Positions 1 through 6,361 of a DNA stretch of 9,431 nt are shown in pieces (the first letter of the stretch is position 1; each line of letters begins with the position of its first letter). Origin of the DNA: Bordetella parapertussis (lineage in GTDB: Bacteria; Pseudomonadota; Gammaproteobacteria; Burkholderiales; Burkholderiaceae_C); assembly GCA_945900695.1 (NCBI GenBank), contig CAMDJU010000094.1, positions 1 through 9,431 of the forward strand, written 5' to 3'. The notes beneath the pieces are model-generated. The model did no database searches. It worked only from the letters and a program-made list of their open reading frames with translations, and was not told where the DNA came from. Position numbers and translations under genes: made by a program.

Positions 1-2057
1 CCGTGGTGCATGATGACCGCCACTTCATGGGCAAAGGTCGGGTCGTAGCTGACGCAGTTGGGGATGGTGCCTGCCAAGATGTGGCTGTGACCGTCTTCGT
101 GCTGCAAGCCCTCGCCATTCAAGGTGGTGCGACCAGAAGTGCCGCCCAACAAGAACCCACGCGCTTGCATGTCCCCCGCCGCCCATGCCAAGTCACCGAC
201 GCGTTGGAAGCCAAACATCGAGTAGTACACATAGAACGGAATCATGATGCGGTTGTTGGTCGAGTAAGACGTCGCCGCCGCGATCCAACTGCTCATGCCA
301 CCGGCTTCGTTGATGCCCTCTTGCAAAATTTGACCGGCTTTGTCCTCGCGGTAATACATGACCTGGTCTTTGTCGACCGGCGTGTACTGCTGACCATCGG
401 GGTTGTAAATACCGATTTGGCGAAACAAGCCTTCCATGCCAAAGGTGCGGGCTTCGTCCACCAAAATCGGCACCACGCGCGGACCCAGCGCTTGATCACG
501 CAACAACTGGGTGAGAAAACGCACATAGGCTTGGGTGGTGGAAATTTCGCGGCCATCGGCGGTGGGGTCAGTGATGGCCTTGAAGGTCTCCATCGATGGC
601 ACGGTGAAATGCTCATCGGCCTTGGTGCGCCGTTGGGGCAAATAGCCGCCCAAAGCTTGGCGGCGCTCGTGCAAATAGCGCATCTCGGGTGTGTCGTCGG
701 CCGGTTTGTAAAACGGCAACTTTGACAGCTCGCTGTCCGGGATAGGGATGTTGAAGCGGTCACGAAAGGCTTTGATGTCTTCGTCGGTCAGCTTCTTGGT
801 TTGGTGCACCGTGTTTTTGCCCTCACCTGAGGAGCCCATGCCAAAGCCTTTGACGGTTTTGATCAACAGCACCGTGGGTTGGTCTTTGTGCTTGACCGCT
901 GCGGCATAGGCGGCATAGACCTTTTGCGGGTCATGGCCGCCACGGCGCAAATTCCAAATATCGTCGTCGCTCAACTTGGCCACCATCTCCAAGGTGCGCG
1001 GGTCGCGGCCAAAGAAATGCTTGCGCACAAAGGCGCCGTCGTTGGCTTTGAAGGCCTGGTAGTCGCCGTCCACGGTCTCCATCATGATGCGGCGCAGGGC
1101 ACCGTCTTTGTCGCGGGCGATCAAGGGGTCCCAGTTGCTGCCCCAAATGAGCTTGATCACGTTCCAACCAGAGCCCCGAAATTCGCTCTCCAACTCTTGA
1201 ATGATCTTGCCATTGCCGCGCACCGGACCATCCAAACGTTGCAAATTGCAGTTGATGACAAAAATCAGGTTATCTAACTTTTCACGTGCCGCCAAACCAA
1301 TGGCGCCCAAGGATTCCACCTCGTCCATCTCACCGTCACCACAAAATACCCAGACCTTGCGGTTTTCGGTATTGGCAATGCCACGGGCGTGCAGATACTT
1401 CAAAAATCTCGCTTGGTAAATCGCCATCAACGGACCCAGGCCCATGGAGACGGTTGGGAACTGCCAAAACTCAGGCATGAGTTTGGGATGGGGATAACTG
1501 GACAAGCCTTTGCCGTCCACCTCTTGACGGAAGTTGAGCAACTGCTCCTCAGACAGGCGCCCCTCTAAATAAGCTCGCGCATAAACACCTGGGGACACAT
1601 GGCCCTGGATGTAGAGCAAGTCACCGCCGTGGTTTTCGTTTTCGGCATGCCAGAAATGGTTAAACCCAGCGCCGAACATGTGGGCCAGCGATGCAAACGA
1701 GCCGATGTGGCCACCCAAGTCCCCGCCATCAGCGGGGTTGTGGCGATTGGCCTTGACCACCATGGCCATGGCGTTCCAACGCATGTAAGCGCGCAAACGT
1801 TCCTCAATCTCAATATTGCCAGGGCAGCGCTCTTCTTGGTCAGGCTCCAAGGTGTTGACATAGCCCGTGTTGGCAGAAAACGGCATATCGATGCTGTTTT
1901 CGCGGGCATGTTCGAGCAATTGCTCTAATAAGTAGTGGGCCCGCTCAGGGCCCTCGGCTTGGATCACGGCCGATAACGCGTCCATCCACTCTCGGGTTTC
2001 TTGGCTGTCGCTGTCGTTCAGGGCAAAGGTGCGCAAGTCATGGGGCAGGGCTGACAT
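1..2057 (-). CDS. aceE: Pyruvate dehydrogenase E1 component (homodimeric AceE), 3' end cut by the window
   Basis: This is the thiamine-diphosphate E1 subunit that decarboxylates pyruvate and acetylates the lipoyl arm of E2, feeding acetyl-CoA to the TCA cycle in the cytoplasm. I translated the minus strand from the ATG at 2057 and found one open frame of 685 codons to the window edge. E. coli AceE has 887 residues, so about 200 C-terminal residues are missing. Visible landmarks match E. coli AceE with an offset of 11 to 13. They are H117 in GGHIGSF (E. coli H106), H153 in QGHVSPGVYARA (H142), the ThDP/Mg motif GDGEMDEVES from about residue 240 followed by NCNLQRLDGPVRGNGK, H418 in GEGKNTVHQTKK (H407), DEARTFGMEG near 534, E584 in the GINEAG segment (E571), and H653 in GLQHEDGHSH (H640). 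All catalytic residues in the visible part are therefore kept. An AGGAG ribosome site lies 10 bases before the ATG. aceF and lpd would be expected to the left, which cannot be seen. Confidence 0.97.
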   Translation of the reverse strand, partial: MSALPHDLRTFALNDSDSQETREWMDALSAVIQAEGPERAHYLLEQLLEHARENSIDMPFSANTGYVNTLEPDQEERCPGNIEIEERLRAYMRWNAMAMVVKANRHNPADGGDLGGHIGSFASLAHMFGAGFNHFWHAENENHGGDLLYIQGHVSPGVYARAYLEGRLSEEQLLNFRQEVDGKGLSSYPHPKLMPEFWQFPTVSMGLGPLMAIYQARFLKYLHARGIANTENRKVWVFCGDGEMDEVESLGAIGLAAREKLDNLIFVINCNLQRLDGPVRGNGKIIQELESEFRGSGWNVIKLIWGSNWDPLIARDKDGALRRIMMETVDGDYQAFKANDGAFVRKHFFGRDPRTLEMVAKLSDDDIWNLRRGGHDPQKVYAAYAAAVKHKDQPTVLLIKTVKGFGMGSSGEGKNTVHQTKKLTDEDIKAFRDRFNIPIPDSELSKLPFYKPADDTPEMRYLHERRQALGGYLPQRRTKADEHFTVPSMETFKAITDPTADGREISTTQAYVRFLTQLLRDQALGPRVVPILVDEARTFGMEGLFRQIGIYNPDGQQYTPVDKDQVMYYREDKAGQILQEGINEAGGMSSWIAAATSYSTNNRIMIPFYVYYSMFGFQRVGDLAWAAGDMQARGFLLGGTSGRTTLNGEGLQHEDGHSHILAGTIPNCVSYDPTFAHEVAVIMHH

Positions 2058-2067
2058 GGATATCTAT

Positions 2068-2072
2068 CTCCT
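2068..2072 (-). promoter_or_regulatory. Ribosome binding site of aceE
   Basis: Read on the minus strand, AGGAG stands 10 bases before the ATG at 2057. This supports that start, which also gives the MSALPHDLRTFALND N-terminus expected for the family. Confidence 0.75.
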
Positions 2073-2090
2073 ACGTTGTTTTTGGCTTGT

Positions 2091-2105
2091 ACGCTGTTTT
2101 AGCGT
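2091..2105 (-). promoter_or_regulatory. Small dyad in the probable aceE leader
   Basis: ACGCT and AGCGT form a perfect 5-base inverted repeat around a 5-base spacer. If the candidate promoter at 2117-2145 is used, the dyad falls within the first 20 or so transcribed bases of aceE. It could then be an operator or a 5' stabilising hairpin. It does not resemble the E. coli PdhR box (ATTGGTATGACCAAT). It is short enough to be chance. Confidence 0.3.
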
Positions 2106-2116
2106 GTCTCTTATGA

Positions 2117-2145
2117 ATTGTGCCATTTTTTCTCTTAAATTTCAA
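2117..2145 (-). promoter_or_regulatory. Candidate sigma-70 promoter of aceE
   Basis: On the minus strand, TTGAAA (2145-2140, 5 of 6 to the -35 consensus) is followed after 17 bases by CACAAT (2122-2117, 4 of 6 to the -10 consensus). Transcription would start near 2110, giving a leader of about 50 bases that contains the AGGAG site. The -35 box overlaps the left arm of the inverted repeat at 2135-2144, so a protein bound there would compete with polymerase. This is consensus matching by eye only. Confidence 0.45.
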
Positions 2146-2179
2146 ATTGTGCCCTTCAGTTTTGTATTGTGAAATTTAA
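2117..2179. promoter_or_regulatory. Inverted repeat and repeated ATTGTG motif between aceE and the two-component operon
   Basis: TTAAATTTCA (2135-2144) and its exact reverse complement TGAAATTTAA (2170-2179) flank a 25-base spacer, with arm centres 35 bases apart. ATTGTG occurs three times in the same orientation at 2117-2122, 2146-2151 and 2166-2171; the first two are the longer AATTGTGCC. The cluster lies in the only real intergenic region of the window, between divergent promoters, which suits a transcription-factor binding region. The response regulator encoded next door is one candidate ligand. Nothing in the sequence proves which protein binds. Confidence 0.4.
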
Positions 2180-2204
2180 ACCATCCCAAAAGAAAGCGAC
2201 CTTG

Positions 2205-2226
2205 CCCTTCTGGTCCACCTGAAGGG
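2205..2226 (+). promoter_or_regulatory. Leader hairpin that would mask the kinase ribosome binding site
   Basis: CCCTTC (2205-2210) is the reverse complement of GAAGGG (2221-2226). Inside this six-pair stem, one T-T mismatch is followed by GG/CC pairing around a four-base loop. The right arm contains the first half of GGGAGG (2224-2229), the Shine-Dalgarno sequence for the kinase. A folded leader would therefore hide the ribosome site. The element could equally be a protein operator, since it is a near-palindrome in DNA. I have not computed a folding energy. Confidence 0.4.
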
Positions 2227-2229
2227 AGG
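2224..2229 (+). promoter_or_regulatory. Ribosome binding site of the sensor kinase, deciding a GTG start
   Basis: GGGAGG stands 8 bases before GTG at 2238, the best spacing available. The next in-frame ATG codons, at 2244 and 2268, are 14 and 38 bases away, so GTG is the preferred start. ATG 2244 remains possible. Confidence 0.6.
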
Positions 2230-2237
2230 CAAACAGG

Positions 2238-4814
2238 GTGGGCATGGCTGTCCTACACTCGATCACCATGACCTCACCAACGCGGCCCCGCTCAGCATTC
2301 AAAGAGATCAGTCTGCTGTGGCAAGGGTGGTGGCGGCGGCAAACGCCCAGCCGACAAGACCGGTTTGCTTTCATGGGGCCATTGACCGCAGTGATCATGT
2401 TTTTTGCGGCCATCAGCAGCGCATTTTGGTATTTGCGCTACGAAGAAATGGAGCGCGAGCAGGAAAGTGTGCGCCGCGACGTCGAATCGGCCCAGCAACA
2501 ACTGCGCTTGCGCCTGGTTGAGCGACAAGAACAAATGATGCGACTGGCGCGCGACGCCGCCAATGGCGACATGGGGGTGATCAGCTTTTCCACACAAGCC
2601 GAAACCTTGGTGGCCCAGTTTCCAGAGTTGTCTTCGGTCAGTTGGCTGGATGCACGCCGACGAATCCGGGCCAGCTACTCGGCGCCTTCGTCACAAAATT
2701 CTTATCACTACAACCTTGGCGAGGTGTTGCGCAATACAGAAGCCGTGAAGACATTTCAATTGGCGCGTGAATTGCGCCGCACCATTTACTCGCCGCCTAT
2801 CCTCGATCCGGGTCAAAAAGCACGCCCCGACTTTGACCTTCAATTGCATGTCCCCATCTATTCCCAAGGCAATTTTGAAGGGGTGGTGATGGCTGAATAC
2901 AGCATGGATGGGTTGATCCGTTTTGCTGTGCCATCTGACATCACCGCCAGGCACGCGGTATCGCTGATGGATGCCTCTGGAATGGTCCTGGCCGGCCAAG
3001 CCATCACGGCCAGGGTGCGCACTTCGCCGGTGATGCCTTGGACGGCAGAAGCCTACGAGTTTTCGGTGCCTGTTTCCCCCGTGGGTAACAGCTTGATCCT
3101 GCGTGCACAGGCGTACCGCACCTCGCAAGGCCTGATTGGCAACGGATTGTTTTGGTTGGTGGGCGCCCTGAGCGTGCTGACCGCCTGGATGTTGATCGGC
3201 AGCTGGCGCCACACCCGCCGGCGCTTGCAAGCCCAGCAAGCCTTGATTGCCGAAACCAATTTCCGCCGCGCCATGGAAAACTCCATCCTCACGGGCATGC
3301 GGGCCATGGACTTGCAAGGCCAGATCACCTATGTGAATGCAGCCTTTTGCCAAATGACAGGCTGGACCGAGCAAGAACTGGTGGGCTTGAAACCCCCATT
3401 TCCCTATTGGCCCGAAGAAGACCGTGACACCTTAACCTTGCGCCTGCAAGAAGAGCTGTCCGGGCGCACCAGCCCCAGCGGCATACAGGTGCGGGTCTTG
3501 CGCAAAGACCTCAGCCTGTTTGCTGCACGGCTCTACGTTTCTCCACTGGTCGATGCGCTTGGCCAGCAAACCGGGTGGATGACATCGATGACCGACATCA
3601 CCGAGCCCAACCGCATCCGCGACCAACTGGCTGCGTCTTATGAGCGCTTCACCACTGTGCTCGAGGCTTTGGATGCCTCGGTTTCTGTGGCCCCTTTGGG
3701 CAGCGAAGAGCTGTTGTTTGCCAACGGCCAATACCGGCTGTGGTTTGGCAACCAAGCCAATGGCCATTTGCAACTGATTGCCCAGGCCGGCATGCCCCCA
3801 CAAGTCACCGACATCGAAAGTGACGACATTGACTCGCTGGCGGGATTGCCCACCATGGGCATCACCAACGCACCCAGCGAAAACGCGGAGATTTTCATCA
3901 CCGACTTGGGCAAGTGGTTGGAGGTGCGGTCGCGCTATCTCAACTGGGTGGATGGCAGGTTGGCGCAAATGGTGATTGCCACCGACATCACGCCACGTCG
4001 ACAAGCCGAAGAGCAAGCCGAGATGCAAGCGGCCCGCGCACAGAATGCAAGCCGCCTGATCACCATGGGCGAGATGGCCTCCAGTGTGGCCCATGAACTG
4101 AACCAGCCGCTGACCGCCATCAACAATTATTGCAACGGCCTGGTCTCGCGCCTAAAGGCTGGACACATCAGCGAACCTGACATGCTCATCGCGCTGGAAA
4201 AAACAGCGCGCCAAGCCCAGCGCGCTGGGCAAATCATTCAGCGCATCCGCGCCTTTGTGAAGCGCAGCGAGCCCAACCGCGTCCATGCCGATGTGGCGCC
4301 CATGGTGTTTGAGGCTTTGGAGTTGGCAGAAATTGAATTGCGTCGACGCAATGTCCGCTTGAGCCGCTTCATCCCCGATGGATTGCCCAAGGTCATGGTG
4401 GACGTGATTTTGATCGAGCAGGTTTTGTTGAACTTGCTCAAAAATGCCGCCGAGTCTATTGACCACGCCCAACGCCCCTCGACCCACCGGCATGTGGCCT
4501 TGCAAGTTGGTGTCAAGCGCATGGGTGAGCAAGAGGTGGTCGAGTTTTCTGTCACCGACACCGGCCAAGGCCTGGCCCCACAGGTCTTGGAACGCTTGTT
4601 CGAAGCGTTTTACTCCACCAAGGCCGAGGGCATGGGCATCGGCTTGAACCTGTGCCGCAGCATCGTGGAGTCGCACTTGGGTCGTATGCAAGCGCAGAAC
4701 CTCTACAATGGAAGCGAAGTATCAGGATGCTGTTTTTCCTTTTGGCTACCCGTGAGCACGCCTGAAACTGAAACCTTAGCGCAACCCGCCCCCGACCCCG
4801 GAGTATCTGCATGA
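2238..4814 (+). CDS. Membrane-bound PAS-domain sensor histidine kinase of a FixL/DctB-like class
   Basis: This is an 858-residue sensor kinase that should autophosphorylate on histidine and pass the phosphate to the regulator encoded immediately downstream. Order of parts: basic cytoplasmic N-terminus; membrane helix about 46-66; an extracytoplasmic sensor region about 67-300 that looks PDC/Cache- or CHASE-like; second membrane helix about 302-322; PAS domain about 341-459, ending in the typical DIT motif; a second divergent PAS-like domain about 470-590, also ending in ATDIT; a coiled stretch of A, E and Q residues; then the kinase core. The H-box is VAHELNQPLTAI with phospho-acceptor H619. 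The N-box is NLLKNAAES with N736, G1 is DTGQGL from D774, the F-box is FEAFYSTK, and G2 is GMGIGLNL near 798-805. All catalytic boxes are intact. PAS1 contains no histidine, so it lacks the FixL haem ligand. The ligand is unknown. The gene is divergent from aceE and overlaps the regulator by 4 bases. Confidence 0.93.
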   Translation: MGMAVLHSITMTSPTRPRSAFKEISLLWQGWWRRQTPSRQDRFAFMGPLTAVIMFFAAISSAFWYLRYEEMEREQESVRRDVESAQQQLRLRLVERQEQMMRLARDAANGDMGVISFSTQAETLVAQFPELSSVSWLDARRRIRASYSAPSSQNSYHYNLGEVLRNTEAVKTFQLARELRRTIYSPPILDPGQKARPDFDLQLHVPIYSQGNFEGVVMAEYSMDGLIRFAVPSDITARHAVSLMDASGMVLAGQAITARVRTSPVMPWTAEAYEFSVPVSPVGNSLILRAQAYRTSQGLIGNGLFWLVGALSVLTAWMLIGSWRHTRRRLQAQQALIAETNFRRAMENSILTGMRAMDLQGQITYVNAAFCQMTGWTEQELVGLKPPFPYWPEEDRDTLTLRLQEELSGRTSPSGIQVRVLRKDLSLFAARLYVSPLVDALGQQTGWMTSMTDITEPNRIRDQLAASYERFTTVLEALDASVSVAPLGSEELLFANGQYRLWFGNQANGHLQLIAQAGMPPQVTDIESDDIDSLAGLPTMGITNAPSENAEIFITDLGKWLEVRSRYLNWVDGRLAQMVIATDITPRRQAEEQAEMQAARAQNASRLITMGEMASSVAHELNQPLTAINNYCNGLVSRLKAGHISEPDMLIALEKTARQAQRAGQIIQRIRAFVKRSEPNRVHADVAPMVFEALELAEIELRRRNVRLSRFIPDGLPKVMVDVILIEQVLLNLLKNAAESIDHAQRPSTHRHVALQVGVKRMGEQEVVEFSVTDTGQGLAPQVLERLFEAFYSTKAEGMGIGLNLCRSIVESHLGRMQAQNLYNGSEVSGCCFSFWLPVSTPETETLAQPAPDPGVSA
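4800..4803 (+). promoter_or_regulatory. Ribosome binding site of the response regulator inside the kinase gene
   Basis: GGAG lies 7 bases before the ATG at 4811, within the last codons of the kinase. With the ATGA stop/start overlap it supports coupled translation of the two partners in similar amounts. Confidence 0.6.
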
Positions 4815-5437
4815 GTTTGATCCCCAAAAAAGGCACTGTCTATGTGGTCGATGACGACGAGGCCGTTCGCGATTCGCTGCAATGGTTGCTCGAAGGCAAA
4901 GATTACCGCGTGCGGTGCTTTGACTCTGCAGAGAGTTTCCTCAGCCGCTTTGATCCGCGCGAGGTGGCCTGCCTGATCGTTGACATCCGCATGGGCGGCA
5001 TGACCGGCTTGGAATTGCAAGACCGCTTGATTGAACGCAAGTCGCCCTTGCCTGTGGTGTTCATTACCGGCCATGGCGATGTGCCCATGGCGGTGACCAC
5101 CATGAAAAAAGGTGCGAGGGACTTTATCCAAAAGCCTTTTATCGAAGACGACTTGCTCAGCTTGGTCGAGCGCATGCTGGAGCAGGCCAAGACTTCATTT
5201 GCCGATTATCAGCATGCCGCCAGCCGCGACGCATTGATGGCCAAACTCACATCGCGCGAAGCCCAGGTGCTCGAGCGCATTGTGGCGGGCCGCTTGAACA
5301 AACAAATTGCCGATGACCTCGGCATCAGCATCAAGACGGTTGAAGCGCACCGCGCCAACATCATGGAAAAGCTCAATGCCAACACCGTGGCAGACCTGCT
5401 CAAAATTGCGCTGGGTCAAAGTCCTGTCAAAGCCTGA
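4811..5437 (+). CDS. FixJ/NarL-type response regulator with receiver and LuxR DNA-binding domain
   Basis: This 208-residue cytoplasmic transcription regulator is the cognate partner of the kinase before it. The receiver domain (about 8-123) has the acidic cluster DDD at 14-16, phospho-acceptor D58 in LIVDIRMGG, T86 in ITGHGD and K108 in QKPF, so it is complete. A linker rich in charged residues leads to a LuxR-type helix-turn-helix at about 146-203, with the signature LTSREAQVLERIVAG, then NKQIADDLGISIKTVEAHR. The combination and length fit the FixJ/TodT/StyR group, which pairs with PAS kinases carrying HELNQPLTAI. The start overlaps the kinase stop as ATGA. Targets cannot be read from the protein. 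The divergent aceE promoter region and its own operon are the nearest candidates. A terminator-like hairpin follows 25 bases after the stop. Confidence 0.95.
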   Translation: MSLIPKKGTVYVVDDDEAVRDSLQWLLEGKDYRVRCFDSAESFLSRFDPREVACLIVDIRMGGMTGLELQDRLIERKSPLPVVFITGHGDVPMAVTTMKKGARDFIQKPFIEDDLLSLVERMLEQAKTSFADYQHAASRDALMAKLTSREAQVLERIVAGRLNKQIADDLGISIKTVEAHRANIMEKLNANTVADLLKIALGQSPVKA

Positions 5438-5462
5438 GCGGGCCTTCCACAGCCCCCAACCC

Positions 5463-5486
5463 AACGCCCGTGTGATGCGGGCGTTT
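5463..5486 (+). terminator. Terminator-like hairpin between the response regulator and folD
   Basis: AACGCCCG (5463-5470) pairs exactly with CGGGCGTT (5478-5485) around a 7-base loop, giving an 8-pair, GC-rich stem. It is followed by only a short T run (TTT including the last stem bases) and then CACATT. The stem is convincing and the T tract is weak, so termination may be partial. It sits 25 bases after the regulator stop and ends 16 bases before the folD ATG. Confidence 0.6.
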
Positions 5487-5502
5487 CACATTGAAAACCG
5501 AC

Positions 5503-6357
5503 ATGACAGCCCAACTCATTGACGGCAACGCCTTGGCCCAACACTGGCGCGAACAAGTTGCGCGAGACTGCCAGGTCTTGCAAGCGCGTGGCGTGAAACC
5601 TGGCTTGGCCGTGCTGCTGGTGGGCGACAACCCGGCCAGCCAAGTTTATGTGCGCAACAAAGTCAAGGCCTGCGAGCAAGCCGGCTTGCACTCCGTGCTC
5701 GATCAACTGCCTGCCGACTTGAGTGAGTCCGACTTGCTGGCACGGGTGGACGCGCTCAACCGCGACCCCTTGATTCACGGCATCTTGGTGCAACTCCCCC
5801 TGCCCGCCCACATCAATGCGCACAAGGTGATTGAAGCCATTGACCCGGCCAAAGATGTGGATGGGTTTCATGTGGCCAGTGCCGGTGCATTGATGACCGG
5901 CATGCCCGGTTTTTGGCCATGCACCCCCCACGGTTGCATGAAGATGTTGGAGAGCATCAACTACCCCCTGAGCGGTAAACACGCCGTGGTCATCGGTCGC
6001 AGCAACATCGTGGGCAAGCCCATGGCCTTGATGCTGCTGGCACAAAACGCCACCGTGACCATTTGCCACAGCCGCACCGCCAACCTCAAAGCCATCACTT
6101 TGCAGGCCGATGTGATCGTGGCTGCAGTGGGCCAGCGCAACACCGTCACCGCTGACATGGTCAAGCCAGGTGCCGTGGTGATCGATGTGGGCATGAACCG
6201 CAACGAGGCCGGCAAGCTGTGCGGGGACGTGGACTTTGAAGGTGTGCGCCAGGTCGCTGGCCACATCACCCCTGTGCCTGGCGGCGTGGGGCCCATGACC
6301 ATCGCCATGCTGCTGGTCAACACCTTGGAATCGGCAAAACGCACCTTATCTGTTTGA
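5503..6357 (+). CDS. folD: Bifunctional methylenetetrahydrofolate dehydrogenase / methenyltetrahydrofolate cyclohydrolase
   Basis: FolD interconverts 5,10-methylene-THF and 10-formyl-THF in two steps, with NADP as cofactor, supplying one-carbon units for purines and formyl-Met-tRNA. The product is 284 residues, the usual size (E. coli 288). Visible signatures are [18 protein letters not shown] with Y49 and catalytic K53, GILVQLPLP near 93-101, DVDGFH with D120, the nucleotide-binding segment [13 protein letters not shown], and the C-terminal [12 protein letters not shown] chose ATG 5503 because [13 protein letters not shown] aligns with the start of E. coli FolD. An in-frame TTG at 5491 would add four residues and lies close behind the terminator hairpin. 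No strong Shine-Dalgarno sequence is visible. The oligopeptidase gene follows after 4 bases, implying a shared transcript. Confidence 0.97.
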   Translation: MTAQLIDGNALAQHWREQVARDCQVLQARGVKPGLAVLLVGDNPASQVYVRNKVKACEQAGLHSVLDQLPADLSESDLLARVDALNRDPLIHGILVQLPLPAHINAHKVIEAIDPAKDVDGFHVASAGALMTGMPGFWPCTPHGCMKMLESINYPLSGKHAVVIGRSNIVGKPMALMLLAQNATVTICHSRTANLKAITLQADVIVAAVGQRNTVTADMVKPGAVVIDVGMNRNEAGKLCGDVDFEGVRQVAGHITPVPGGVGPMTIAMLLVNTLESAKRTLSV

Positions 6358-6361
6358 CACC

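Noticed and set aside
3..725. A 240-codon plus-strand frame at the left end
   Set aside because: It is antisense to aceE, whose minus-strand frame here carries the conserved E584 and H653 regions. The plus-strand product shows no family motifs.
2238..5437. The pair being true FixL/FixJ
   Set aside because: The output halves resemble that class, but PAS1 lacks any histidine for haem, and no nitrogen-fixation or microaerobic genes are nearby. No gene symbols were assigned.
5491..5502. A TTG start for folD
   Set aside because: It would add MKTD only, sits very close behind the terminator-like stem, and the ATG at 5503 fits the family start better.
5416..6264. A 282-codon minus-strand frame over folD
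   Set aside because: It is a histidine- and glycine-rich shadow of folD, and FolD motifs are intact on the plus strand.
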